Assembly (NCBI GenBank): GCA_959602645.1
Contig: CAUGTZ010000024.1
Coordinates: 1 to 35,341 of the forward strand
DNA length: 35,341 nt
Reading direction: 5' to 3'
Source of the DNA: an uncultured Collinsella sp.
GTDB taxonomy: Bacteria > Actinomycetota > Coriobacteriia > Coriobacteriales > Coriobacteriaceae
Shown: positions 1 through 7,770 of the stretch, in pieces
Position numbering within the stretch: position 1 is the first letter of the stretch
How the letters are laid out: each line of letters opens with the position of its first letter
Program-made: the position numbers and the translations under genes
The notes under the pieces: generated by a model
The model's input: the letters and a program-made list of their open reading frames with translations, nothing else
Told to the model about the DNA's origin: nothing
Database searches by the model: none

Positions 1-66
1 GGTGAGCCCGTGGGAGGCCAGGGCGCCGCTGACCGGTGGACGGCACCGAGCCGTCTGATGACTTGA
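1..66. other. Left-edge segment, unresolved
   Basis: This GC-rich stretch precedes a strong terminator, so it is probably the 3' end of an upstream transcription unit. On the + strand one frame stays open to a TGA at 64-66 and another to a TGA at 56-58. Neither short tail is recognisable. A 6-bp hairpin (GACGGC/GCCGTC, 39-44 with 50-55) is also present, so the 3' end of a structured RNA cannot be excluded. Confidence 0.2.
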
Positions 67-70
67 AGAA

Positions 71-101
71 GGGGGAGGCCTCGCGGCCTCCCCCTTTTTT
101 T
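71..101 (+). terminator. Rho-independent terminator upstream of coaE
   Basis: A perfect 10-bp stem (71-80 with 85-94) with a TCGC tetraloop is followed by seven T residues. It ends the transcript entering from the left, so coaE needs its own promoter. A weak candidate is TTGAGT at 170-175 with GATAAT at 195-200, although the 19-nt spacer is long. Confidence 0.88.
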
Positions 102-228
102 GCGTTTTATAGAGAGCTGTAATACAAGAACTCGCCTTCTTTTAGCTTGTCTTACTGTTTGGCTGTATTTTGAGTCCTTCTTTTGTATTTGCGCGATAAT
201 AACTCCCATTGGCGTTAGGGAGGACTTG

Positions 229-870
229 ATGTTTACCGTTTTTGTCTTGGGCAATATTGCTTCGGGTAAGTCGACTGCCTGCCGCTATCTCGAATCTCAT
301 GGCGCCATGCTTATCGATCTGGACGAGCTTGCCAAATCGCTGTATGTGCCAGGCTCCGATATCGTCAATGCCCTCGCGGAAGAATTTGGCTGGGATATTT
401 TGGACGAGGAGGGCGGCGTTCGCCGTAACATCCTCGCTTCTCGAGCTTTTGTTTCTCCTGATGCGGTCGCGAGGCTCAATAGCATTGTGCACCCCGTTCT
501 CATTGAGCAGCTGTCACTGAGGATTCTTGATCCGGTTTGCTGCACGGTTTCGTCCCCCCGTTATCCCTTTGCGGTTGTCGAGGTTTCTGCCCCGACTGGT
601 TTTGAGGATGCTTTTGGCCTGGCTGATGAAATTCTGGTTATCAGCGCTCCTTTAGCAGTTCGTCGCGGGCGTGCTATTCATCGTGGTATGGAGCCCTCTG
701 ATTTTGATGCGCGTTCTGCATGCCAACCTGATGAGGCTTCGCTTTGCAATCTCGCTTCGACGGTAATCGATAATGCGGCGGGCGATAACTCGCTCTTTGA
801 ACAACTGGACGCTTGGCTTGTGCGCCATGGCTTCGGGGATGTAGTGGATAAGGAGGAGGTCGATGCCTAG
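229..870 (+). CDS. coaE: Dephospho-CoA kinase
   Basis: CoaE phosphorylates the 3'-hydroxyl of dephospho-CoA with ATP, the last step of coenzyme A synthesis in the cytosol. The 213-residue product opens with a P-loop, GNIASGKST (residues 8-16), then an acidic segment (LIDLDELA) fitting the substrate-binding region. Near the C-terminus are an Arg-rich lid-like segment (RAIHRGMEPSDFDAR) and a VIDN motif typical of the family. The start at 229 was chosen because AGGGAGG lies 5-11 nt upstream and the protein then begins just before the P-loop. The frame is open upstream to 100, but that part is low-complexity and lacks a ribosome site. The 3' end overlaps the next start by 8 nt (ATGCCTAG), indicating translational coupling. 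The protein is somewhat divergent, but its length is normal. Confidence 0.88.
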   Translation: MFTVFVLGNIASGKSTACRYLESHGAMLIDLDELAKSLYVPGSDIVNALAEEFGWDILDEEGGVRRNILASRAFVSPDAVARLNSIVHPVLIEQLSLRILDPVCCTVSSPRYPFAVVEVSAPTGFEDAFGLADEILVISAPLAVRRGRAIHRGMEPSDFDARSACQPDEASLCNLASTVIDNAAGDNSLFEQLDAWLVRHGFGDVVDKEEVDA

Positions 871-1444
871 GACACGTTTCTTTACGTGGTATCGCGTGGC
901 GCCACTTGCCGTTGTGTTCGTCTTTGGCCTTATTTCGCTCGTCTACTCGTATGCTCCTGCCGCTTTCTTTAAGCCTTTGTATCCGATTGACTACGAGGCG
1001 TACGTAAAGCAATCGAGCATTTCGCACAATCTTGATCCGTATCTGGTGTGTGCTGTCATAAAGTCGGAATCGAATTGGGATCCCGAGGCTGAGTCGAATC
1101 AGGGTGCTCAGGGATTGATGCAGCTGATGCCCGAGACTGCCCAGGATATGATCGCCAAGGGTCTTGTCGACGGTGGGGAGTATTCGGCCGACAACCTTAG
1201 CGATCCGGCTACGAATATCGAGTTTGGCTGTGCGTACCTCTCGTATCTCTTAACGTATTTCAACGGGTCGACGGATAGCGCTATTGCCGCCTATAACGCC
1301 GGCATGGGCAATGTCGACGGATGGGCGCAGCAAAGTACGTCGCTGCACAATGCAATCACCTTTCCCGAGACGCAGGCGTATCTGATTCGCGTCAATAATG
1401 CCTGGGTTCGCTATAAGACCCTCTATCCCGATCGGTTCGTATAG
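863..1444 (+). CDS. Membrane-anchored lytic transglycosylase (SLT family)
   Basis: This 193-residue protein has one N-terminal hydrophobic segment (about residues 11-30) and an extracytoplasmic SLT goose-lysozyme-like domain (about 45-185). Family motifs are visible: the catalytic Glu in KSES (E69), GLMQLMP (84-90) and AYNAG (143-147). Such enzymes cleave the MurNAc-GlcNAc bond of peptidoglycan to 1,6-anhydro products and act in wall turnover or insertion of envelope structures. The start codon lies inside the end of coaE, behind a strong AGGAGGAGG site (851-859), so the two genes are co-translated. There is no LysM or other wall-binding domain. The specific biological role cannot be read from sequence; the family assignment is firm. 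Confidence 0.87.
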   Translation: MPRTRFFTWYRVAPLAVVFVFGLISLVYSYAPAAFFKPLYPIDYEAYVKQSSISHNLDPYLVCAVIKSESNWDPEAESNQGAQGLMQLMPETAQDMIAKGLVDGGEYSADNLSDPATNIEFGCAYLSYLLTYFNGSTDSAIAAYNAGMGNVDGWAQQSTSLHNAITFPETQAYLIRVNNAWVRYKTLYPDRFV

Positions 1445-1470
1445 GACTATGCCTGCCGCCTGCGTATACT
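1442..1470 (+). promoter_or_regulatory. Possible uvrB promoter
   Basis: A TATACT -10 element (1465-1470) lies 25 nt before the uvrB start. At 17-nt spacing the -35 position (1442-1447, TAGGAC) is poor. No LexA-type box is visible here, unlike at uvrA. The call rests on the -10 element alone. Confidence 0.3.
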
Positions 1471-1495
1471 GCAGATATATGAGTTAGGAGTATCC

Positions 1496-3736
1496 ATGGC
1501 GGAATTTGAAGTAGAACGCGTCGGCGGTGAACTTAAGCGCTTTGGCGTTGAGGGCGCTGAGGTGCCGTTTGAAGTCGTTTCTCCCTATGAGCCTGCAGGT
1601 TCTCAGCCTAAGGCCATTGAGTCGCTTGTGCAGGGCGTGAGGGATGGAGATCGCTATCAGGTTTTGCTGGGCGTGACTGGTTCGGGCAAGACCTTTACGA
1701 TGGCTAAAACCATCGAGGCCCTGGGGAAGCCGACGCTTGTCATGGCTCCCAATAAAACGCTCGCCGCTCAGCTTGCGAGCGAGCTCAAAGAGTTCTTTCC
1801 CAACAACGCTGTGGTCTACTTTGTCTCGTACTACGACTACTATCAGCCCGAGGCGTATGTGCCGCAAAGCGATACATATATCGAGAAAGACTCCTCGATT
1901 AACGAAGAGGTCGAGATGCTGCGACATCAGGCGACCGCATCGCTGCTCTCTCGACGCGATGTGATCGTTGTCGCATCGGTCTCGTGTATCTATGGCATTG
2001 GCTCTCCTGAGGACTATGCGGGTCTGGCTCCAAACGTCGACAAGAAGGTGCCGCTCGAGCGCGATGACTTTATCCACGCACTTATCGACATTCAATATGA
2101 TCGCAATGACTATGACCTGGCGCGCGGCACGTTCCGCGTGCGTGGCGATGTCGTCGACGTGTATCCGCCTTATGCCGAGCATCCGTTGCGGTTTGAGTTC
2201 TTTGGCGACGAGGTCGAGCTGATTGCCGAGATCGATGAGGTCACCGGAGAGATGCTTCGTGAGTACGAGGCCATCCCCGTGTGGCCGGCCTCGCACTACG
2301 TGACCGAGAAGCCGAAGGTCAAGGCGGCTCTGAAATCGATCAGCGAAGAGTGCGAGAAGCGTGTGGCCGAGCTCAAGGCGACTGATAAGTTGCTCGAGGC
2401 GCAGCGTCTGCAGCAGCGCACCGATTATGATCTTGAGATGCTCGAGACCATGGGTTTTTGTAACGGTATCGAGAACTACTCGCGTCATCTGGACGGTCGC
2501 AAGCCGGGTGAGCCGCCGTTTACCCTGATCGATTACTTTCCCAAGGATATGCTCTGCATCATCGATGAGAGCCATGTGACGGTGCCGCAGATTCGCGGCA
2601 TGCACGAAGGTGACCGCTCGCGTAAGGTGACGCTGGTGGAACACGGTTTTCGTCTGCCCTCGGCGCTCGATAACCGCCCACTTCGTTTCGATGAGTTTGA
2701 GGCGAGGATTCCCCAGTTCATCTATGTTTCGGCCACGCCGGGCGACTATGAGCTGCGGGTGAGCCAAAACGACGTTGAGCAGATTATTCGTCCGACCGGT
2801 CTGCTCGACCCCAAGATTGATGTGCGTCCGGTTCGTGGGCAGATTGACGATCTTGAGGACGAGATTCGCGAGCGCGTGGTGCGCAAGGAGCGCGTACTGG
2901 TGACCACGCTCACCAAGCGCATGGCCGAGGACCTGACCGACCATCTGCTTGATGCCGGCATTAAGGTCAATTACATGCACTCCGATACAGCGACGATGGA
3001 CCGTGTCGAGATCCTGCGAACGCTGCGCGAGGGAAAGATCGATGTTCTCGTTGGTATCAACCTGCTTCGCGAGGGCTTGGATCTCCCCGAGGTCTCACTG
3101 GTGGCAATTCTCGATGCCGATAAGGAAGGCTTCTTGCGCAACCGCCGTTCGCTGATTCAGACGATTGGCCGCGCGGCCCGTAACGCCGATGGCGAAGTCA
3201 TCATGTATGCAGACGTTATGACCGATTCGATGAAAGAGGCCATCGAGGAGACGCAGCGCCGTCGCGAGATTCAGATGGCATATAACGAAGAGCATGGCAT
3301 TGTGCCCAAGACGGTGCGCAAGGCCATCAACGACATCTCAAGTTTTATTGCCGAGGCCGAAAAAACCGTGGGTTCCAAGGGACGTTCGAAGGGCGACTCT
3401 CTTGGCCATGGCGCATTCTATACGCCCGATGAGTCGGGCGAGGGTGGCGTGCCGGAAACGGTGGCGCCCGAGCAGACACTTGCGGAGCAGTTGGAAGAAC
3501 TGCCGCATGACGAGCTCGTGCGGATCGTCGAAACCATGGAAGAGGATATGCGTAACGCTTCTGCTGCCATGGACTTTGAGGAGGCGGCGCGCCTGCGCGA
3601 TGCCGTCGTTCAGATTCGAGCGATGCTCGAGGGTGCGTCTGAGGACGAGACGATTGAGCGCTTACGTTCGCAGGCCCGCAAGGGTTCCACGTTCGCATCG
3701 GGCAGAAAACGCCAGGGTGCACGGTTTAAGAAATAG
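1496..3736 (+). CDS. uvrB: Excinuclease ABC subunit B
   Basis: UvrB is the damage-verifying helicase-like subunit of nucleotide excision repair: it is loaded on DNA by UvrA and recruits UvrC. The 746-residue protein shows Walker A GVTGSGKT (59-66), the beta-hairpin region rich in Tyr (SYYDYYQPEAYVP, about 111-123) that clamps one strand, a DESH box, and helicase motif VI (QTIGRAARN). A C-terminal UVR domain (about 670-715) binds UvrC. It is longer than many UvrB proteins because of a linker before the UVR domain and a basic tail of about 35 residues after it. The start at 1496 has TTAGGAG at 5 nt spacing. It is followed by a terminator and faces the minus-strand flavoprotein gene. Confidence 0.97.
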   Translation: MAEFEVERVGGELKRFGVEGAEVPFEVVSPYEPAGSQPKAIESLVQGVRDGDRYQVLLGVTGSGKTFTMAKTIEALGKPTLVMAPNKTLAAQLASELKEFFPNNAVVYFVSYYDYYQPEAYVPQSDTYIEKDSSINEEVEMLRHQATASLLSRRDVIVVASVSCIYGIGSPEDYAGLAPNVDKKVPLERDDFIHALIDIQYDRNDYDLARGTFRVRGDVVDVYPPYAEHPLRFEFFGDEVELIAEIDEVTGEMLREYEAIPVWPASHYVTEKPKVKAALKSISEECEKRVAELKATDKLLEAQRLQQRTDYDLEMLETMGFCNGIENYSRHLDGRKPGEPPFTLIDYFPKDMLCIIDESHVTVPQIRGMHEGDRSRKVTLVEHGFRLPSALDNRPLRFDEFEARIPQFIYVSATPGDYELRVSQNDVEQIIRPTGLLDPKIDVRPVRGQIDDLEDEIRERVVRKERVLVTTLTKRMAEDLTDHLLDAGIKVNYMHSDTATMDRVEILRTLREGKIDVLVGINLLREGLDLPEVSLVAILDADKEGFLRNRRSLIQTIGRAARNADGEVIMYADVMTDSMKEAIEETQRRREIQMAYNEEHGIVPKTVRKAINDISSFIAEAEKTVGSKGRSKGDSLGHGAFYTPDESGEGGVPETVAPEQTLAEQLEELPHDELVRIVETMEEDMRNASAAMDFEEAARLRDAVVQIRAMLEGASEDETIERLRSQARKGSTFASGRKRQGARFKK

Positions 3737-3740
3737 TGAA

Positions 3741-3783
3741 CAGGCCCCGAGTTCCCTGTGGAGCTTGGGGCCTGTGTCTTTTG
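3741..3783 (+). terminator. Terminator after uvrB
   Basis: An 11-bp stem (3741-3751 with 3764-3774, one G-T pair) has an inner TCC/GGA extension and is followed by TGTCTTTT. It lies 4 nt after the uvrB stop, between two convergent genes. The short T-run is on the + side, so it mainly serves uvrB. Confidence 0.75.
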
Positions 3784-3801
3784 CGCGCTGGAATTCGTGC
3801 G

Positions 3802-5442
3802 TTAGAGGTCTGCGATCAGGGCTTCGGCACAACGGATGCCGTCGGTGGCCGCGCTCATGATGCCGCCGGCATATCCAGCCCCCTCACCACAAGGATAGAG
3901 GCCCGGGGTCGACACGGCATGGCACGTTCGGTCTCGGGTGACAGTGACCGGTGAGCTCGAACGAGTCTCCACGCCGGTAAGAACGGCGTCGGGGCGGTCG
4001 TAGCCGCGCAGCTTTTTTCCGAGTAGGGGAAGTCCCAGGCGGAGCGACTCGACGATATGCTGCGGCAGGGCTTCGTCAATTGCCGTCCAGGTCACACCGA
4101 GCGGATAGGTGGGCTTTACCTTTCCGGGCGCCTTGCTGGCACGTCCTGCGAGGAAATCTCCGACGAGCTGTGCCGGTGCGTTCCAGTTGGAACCGCCCAG
4201 GCGATAGGCGGCCGCCTCGCAGGCACGCTGGAGCTCGATGCCGGCGAGCGGGTCATTGTTGGGAAGGTCCTCGGGTGTGACGTTAACGAGCAGGGCGGCA
4301 TTTGCGTTGCATCCGCCGCGGGCATTGAGACTGGCGCCGTTGACGCACAGGTGGCCCTGCTCGGAAGAGGCGGCGACAACCTGCCCGCCGGGGCACATGC
4401 AAAACGAGAACACGCTGCGGCCGTTGGGAAGATGGGCGACGAGCTTGTAAGGGGCTGCTCCGAGGGCAGGATGTCCCGCCGAGGCTCCGTATTGGACTCG
4501 GTCGATGTCGCGCTGCGGATGCTCGATGCGAACGCCCATGGCAAAGGTCTTTTGTGCGAGGGCCACGTTGTGGCCCTTAAGGAGCTCAAAAATATCGCGA
4601 GCAGAATGCCCGCAGGCGAGGATGAGGTGCTTTGTCTCGATTGGCTCGCAAGCGGCGTCTTGGGACGATTGGACATCAATACCGGTGATGGCGCCAGACG
4701 CGTCGATGCGAATGTCGACGAGCTTCGTTCGATAACGGACGACACCTCCGAGCTGCTCGATGCGCTGGGATATAGCGGTGACAACCGTGGGAAGGATGTC
4801 GGAGCCAATGTGCGGCTTGGCATCCCACAGAATATCGCGGGGCGCGCCCGCCTCGACGAAGGTTTCGAGGATAAGGCGATGGGCGGGATTTTTGGTTCCC
4901 GTATTGAGTTTGCCGTCCGAGAAGGTTCCCGCGCCGCCCAGGCCAAACTGGATATTGCTCTCGGGGTCGAGGATGCGCTCCTTTAGAAAGAGGTCGATCG
5001 CCTGCGAGCGGCGAAATGCCGGGTCGCCGCGCTCGATGAGCAAGGGCTTAAGACCTGCTTCGGCGAGCGTAAGCGCAGCGAAAAGGCCGGCGCATCCGGC
5101 GCCGACAACGACAGGGCGTTCTTGAGGTGCGTCGGAGGCGGGGGAGGGGAATGAAGGCTCATCGTCTTCTATCGCGCGTACGCGCGAGCGGTCACGCTCG
5201 ACAACGCTGTCGACTGCTTCTCGCTCGAGGTGGGGACTAGTCAGCTCAACACGAAAGCCCAGGATAAAATGGACGTCTCGTTTTTTGCGAGCGTCGATTG
5301 ACTTGCGGTGGAGCTCGATGGACTTGATTTCGGAGTCCTTGCAACGTAGGACGCGCTTGGCGACTCGCTTGCCAACAATGAGACAGGCATTTTCATCGCC
5401 GGCTTCATCGAGCGACGCGTTGACTTGGGTGATTTCGATCAT
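3802..5442 (-). CDS. NAD(P)/FAD-dependent oxidoreductase, COG2509 type
   Basis: This 546-residue flavoprotein has an N-terminal domain of about 100 residues (alpha-beta, charged), then a Rossmann FAD site GAGCAG (114-119) ending in a family-typical ERGD. The C-terminal FAD-contact segment is CGEGAGYAGGIMSAATDG. Two-domain proteins of this kind are annotated as uncharacterised FAD-dependent dehydrogenases; the substrate is unknown. The start at 5442 was chosen because TAAGGAG lies just upstream; the frame continues to 5565 without a ribosome site. The gene lies downstream of a BaiN-like flavoprotein gene on the same strand but is separated by 80 nt holding a -10 element and a hairpin, so it may be transcribed separately. 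Confidence 0.85.
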   Translation of the reverse strand: MIEITQVNASLDEAGDENACLIVGKRVAKRVLRCKDSEIKSIELHRKSIDARKKRDVHFILGFRVELTSPHLEREAVDSVVERDRSRVRAIEDDEPSFPSPASDAPQERPVVVGAGCAGLFAALTLAEAGLKPLLIERGDPAFRRSQAIDLFLKERILDPESNIQFGLGGAGTFSDGKLNTGTKNPAHRLILETFVEAGAPRDILWDAKPHIGSDILPTVVTAISQRIEQLGGVVRYRTKLVDIRIDASGAITGIDVQSSQDAACEPIETKHLILACGHSARDIFELLKGHNVALAQKTFAMGVRIEHPQRDIDRVQYGASAGHPALGAAPYKLVAHLPNGRSVFSFCMCPGGQVVAASSEQGHLCVNGASLNARGGCNANAALLVNVTPEDLPNNDPLAGIELQRACEAAAYRLGGSNWNAPAQLVGDFLAGRASKAPGKVKPTYPLGVTWTAIDEALPQHIVESLRLGLPLLGKKLRGYDRPDAVLTGVETRSSSPVTVTRDRTCHAVSTPGLYPCGEGAGYAGGIMSAATDGIRCAEALIADL

Positions 5443-5468
5443 CGAGGTCTCCTTAGAGGCAAGAAAGA

Positions 5469-5492
5469 GGCCGTCCGGTATTCCAGACGGCC
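5469..5492 (-). promoter_or_regulatory. Hairpin between two flavoprotein genes
   Basis: A stem of 7 bp (GGCCGTC/GACGGCC, 5469-5475 with 5486-5492) has an inner GG/CC extension. On the minus strand it is followed by TCTTTCTT, a weak T-tract. It may be the terminator of the 5523-6794 gene or a leader hairpin of the 3802-5442 gene. Confidence 0.5.
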
Positions 5493-5506
5493 CGAATGCG
5501 TTTTTG

Positions 5507-5512
5507 ATTATA
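5507..5512 (-). promoter_or_regulatory. Candidate -10 element for the COG2509-type gene
   Basis: A perfect TATAAT is read on the minus strand, 65 nt before the start at 5442. No good -35 hexamer is seen at 16-18 nt. Transcription from here would include the 5469-5492 hairpin in the leader. Confidence 0.4.
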
Positions 5513-5522
5513 GACTGCGCGG

Positions 5523-6794
5523 CTACAGGCTGCTTGCAGCGCGAATGCCCGAGATCCAGGCCCACGCAAGGTTAAAGCCTCCGCAATCGGCGTCGATGTC
5601 GAGCGCTTCACCGCAAACGTAAAGCGGAGCGTCGACAACGCTGCGCGCGCGTAGGCTGGGTGTTGAGATACTCTCGACAGATACGCCACCACGCGTGACC
5701 TGCGCTGAGCGCTCCTCGGCTGTTCCCTCGACGAGCAACTTAAAGTGCTTGAGGATCGAGACCAGATGGATGACATCGTTGGAGCCTGGATGGCACTGCT
5801 CGAACGCTGTGCAGACGACGCGGGAGAGTTGCGGGGCGAGCATGCCGTCGAGCCAACGGGGATCGCGGGGTGAAAAGTCACCGAACAGCTCAACGCGCCG
5901 GTTGAGCATATCGAGCAACTCGTCTTTGGAGAGGTCGGGGAAAACGTCGAGCAGGATCGTATCGCCGTGCTGGATACGACGAGAGAGGTTGAAGACAGCG
6001 ACACCCGAGATACCGAAGGTTCGAAACAGCACTTCACCGTCTTCGTGCCAGAGCTCATTATGATTGCGGGCGAGCGTCAAGCGGGCACGGACGCGCAGGC
6101 CATCCAACGTCTTGAGTGCCGCTCGATCGCCAACGACCGTTGCCGATACGGGGCAGAGGATGGGGCGCAGTGAAGTGAGGGGGAGGCTAAACGTATCGGC
6201 GATACCGGTGGGGTTGCCGCCCGTGGCGATAATTACGGCATGTGCCTGCAGGGCCTCGTTCTTGCGAGGGACATCGGCGAGCGCTTTCCGAAGCGAGCGG
6301 AGCTCCGATTTTCGGTCGTCGTGCTTTTTTGCCTTGAGTGCCCGCGCTGGACGGTCTATTTGGAGTGCCCAGCCTTCGGAAGCTTTGTGCGCCGAGGCAA
6401 CGTTGGCTCCGCAGATTAAGGTGATACCTAGGCGGTCGCAAACGCTGAGAAGCGCGTCGCGCACCGATTCGGCGCGAAGGGAGCGCGGGTACAGCCGGCC
6501 TTCCTCGGAGGTTGTCATGATGCCCAGCGAGGAGAAGAAACCCATAAGCTCTTGTTCGGGCTGGGGGCCCATGACGGATGTGACGAATGCTGGGTGGTTA
6601 TACCGCTGAGGATCGATCGATTCGTTGGAGAGGTTGCAGCGGCCGTTACCGGTCGCAAGGAGCTTAAGGCCGCAGGCGACATCGCGCTCAACGATGCAGA
6701 CGCTTTTGCCAGCGCGTGCGGCCGTAATGGCGGCGGCGAGGCCTGAAGCCCCGCCGCCGATTACCAAGACGTCATAGAGGGCGCTCGCGTTCAC
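5523..6794 (-). CDS. BaiN/HI0933-family flavoprotein (aminoacetone oxidase-type)
   Basis: This 423-residue protein has an N-terminal dinucleotide fold with GGGASG (13-18), the family hallmark GNGRCNLSN (49-57), and the C-terminal signature CGGFNLAWAWISG. Members are called HI0933-like or aminoacetone oxidase family FAD-binding enzymes. One gut-bacterial member (BaiN) reduces bile-acid intermediates, but the family is broad and sequence alone does not assign a substrate. The start is a GTG directly after the TAA of the upstream mrp-type gene (TAAGTG), so translation is probably coupled. The ribosome site (GAGG inside the mrp end) is weak, consistent with coupling. Confidence 0.87.
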   Translation of the reverse strand: MNASALYDVLVIGGGASGLAAAITAARAGKSVCIVERDVACGLKLLATGNGRCNLSNESIDPQRYNHPAFVTSVMGPQPEQELMGFFSSLGIMTTSEEGRLYPRSLRAESVRDALLSVCDRLGITLICGANVASAHKASEGWALQIDRPARALKAKKHDDRKSELRSLRKALADVPRKNEALQAHAVIIATGGNPTGIADTFSLPLTSLRPILCPVSATVVGDRAALKTLDGLRVRARLTLARNHNELWHEDGEVLFRTFGISGVAVFNLSRRIQHGDTILLDVFPDLSKDELLDMLNRRVELFGDFSPRDPRWLDGMLAPQLSRVVCTAFEQCHPGSNDVIHLVSILKHFKLLVEGTAEERSAQVTRGGVSVESISTPSLRARSVVDAPLYVCGEALDIDADCGGFNLAWAWISGIRAASSL

Positions 6795-7625
6795 TTAGGC
6801 CTCGTCGGTCTCGTGCGGGGTAATAGCCTCGACGGCAGAGACCGCCTTGGGCAACATGCCATCGGGCAGCGCGGTCTCGACCTCGCCCTTATCGCAGGCC
6901 TCGGCGAGTGCCGGATTAATGGGAAGCTGGCCCAAGATGTCGAGGTTATAGCGCTCTGCGACCTCGGGGAGCTTGCTCTTGCCAAAGACCTCGATCTTCT
7001 TGCCGCAGTCGGGGCACTCAATATAGCTCATGTTCTCGACAATGCCCAGAATGGGGACGTTCATCTTCTCGGCCATGTTGACCGCCTTGGCGACGATCAT
7101 CGAGACCAGATCCTGCGGGCTCGTGACGATGACGATGCCGTCGACCGGCAGCGACTGGAAGACGGTGAGCGCGACGTCGCCTGTTCCCGGAGGCATGTCG
7201 ACCAGCAGGTAGTCGATGGGGCCCCACGAGGTCTCGCTCCAGAACTGCCTAATGGCGCCTGCGATGACCGGACCGCGCCAAAGGACGGGGTCGGTCTCGT
7301 TTTGGAGCAGCAGGTTGGAGCTCATGACCTTGACGCCGTGCTCGGAGATTTCGGGCAGCATAAGGTTGCCAAGGGCATGGACGTGGCGTCCACTCATACC
7401 GAACATCTTGGGGATAGAGGGACCGGTGATGTCGGCATCGAGGACGCCGACCTTGTGGCCGTGACGGGCAAGCTCGGTGGCGATGGCACCGGTGACAAAT
7501 GACTTGCCGACACCGCCCTTGCCGGAAAGCACGGCGATGACGCGCTTGACCTCGGACAGCGTGTTCTCCTCAAATTGCGACGGCGACGTTTGTCCGCCGG
7601 CGGCCTGTGCGTGTTCGCAACCCAT
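6795..7625 (-). CDS. Mrp/NBP35-family Fe-S carrier ATPase
   Basis: This 276-residue P-loop protein belongs to the Mrp/ApbC/NBP35 group that binds and transfers [4Fe-4S] clusters to apo-proteins in the cytosol. It has the deviant Walker A SGKGGVGKS (34-42), the DMPPGTGD motif (about 143-150), and the CPDC pair (204-207) that bridges a cluster in a dimer. It lacks the N-terminal DUF59 domain of longer Mrp proteins. The start at 7625 follows AAAGGAG at good spacing; the frame is open to 7682 without support. Directly downstream and probably co-transcribed is a BaiN-like flavoprotein. The Fe-S function is known for the family; a specific client here is not evident. Confidence 0.92.
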   Translation of the reverse strand: MGCEHAQAAGGQTSPSQFEENTLSEVKRVIAVLSGKGGVGKSFVTGAIATELARHGHKVGVLDADITGPSIPKMFGMSGRHVHALGNLMLPEISEHGVKVMSSNLLLQNETDPVLWRGPVIAGAIRQFWSETSWGPIDYLLVDMPPGTGDVALTVFQSLPVDGIVIVTSPQDLVSMIVAKAVNMAEKMNVPILGIVENMSYIECPDCGKKIEVFGKSKLPEVAERYNLDILGQLPINPALAEACDKGEVETALPDGMLPKAVSAVEAITPHETDEA

Positions 7626-7680
7626 GTATGACTCCTTTGTATATGCTGGGGCCGGGGCCCCGCGATGTGACACGAGCGTC

Positions 7681-7710
7681 ATTGTACCCTCGTTTGCGAG
7701 CGGGAGTCAT
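7681..7710 (-). promoter_or_regulatory. Promoter of the mrp-flavoprotein unit
   Basis: On the minus strand, ATGACT (7710-7705) and TACAAT (7686-7681) are separated by 18 nt. The -10 differs from consensus by one base. The predicted start leaves a leader of about 50 nt containing a GC-rich GGGGCCCC/GGCCCC stretch. Confidence 0.5.
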
Positions 7711-7718
7711 TTGCGATG

Positions 7719-7759
7719 CGTTTGGGCCGAGCGTGCTTGCAATACGATGGGCCCAAGCG
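7719..7759 (-). terminator. Hairpin downstream of the LtaS-type gene
   Basis: Arms at 7719-7728 and 7750-7759 pair over 10 bp (one G-T pair) around a 21-nt loop, starting 12 nt after the stop of the minus-strand gene. There is no T-run, so termination may be inefficient or factor-dependent. Confidence 0.4.
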
Positions 7760-7770
7760 AATGGGCGGGC

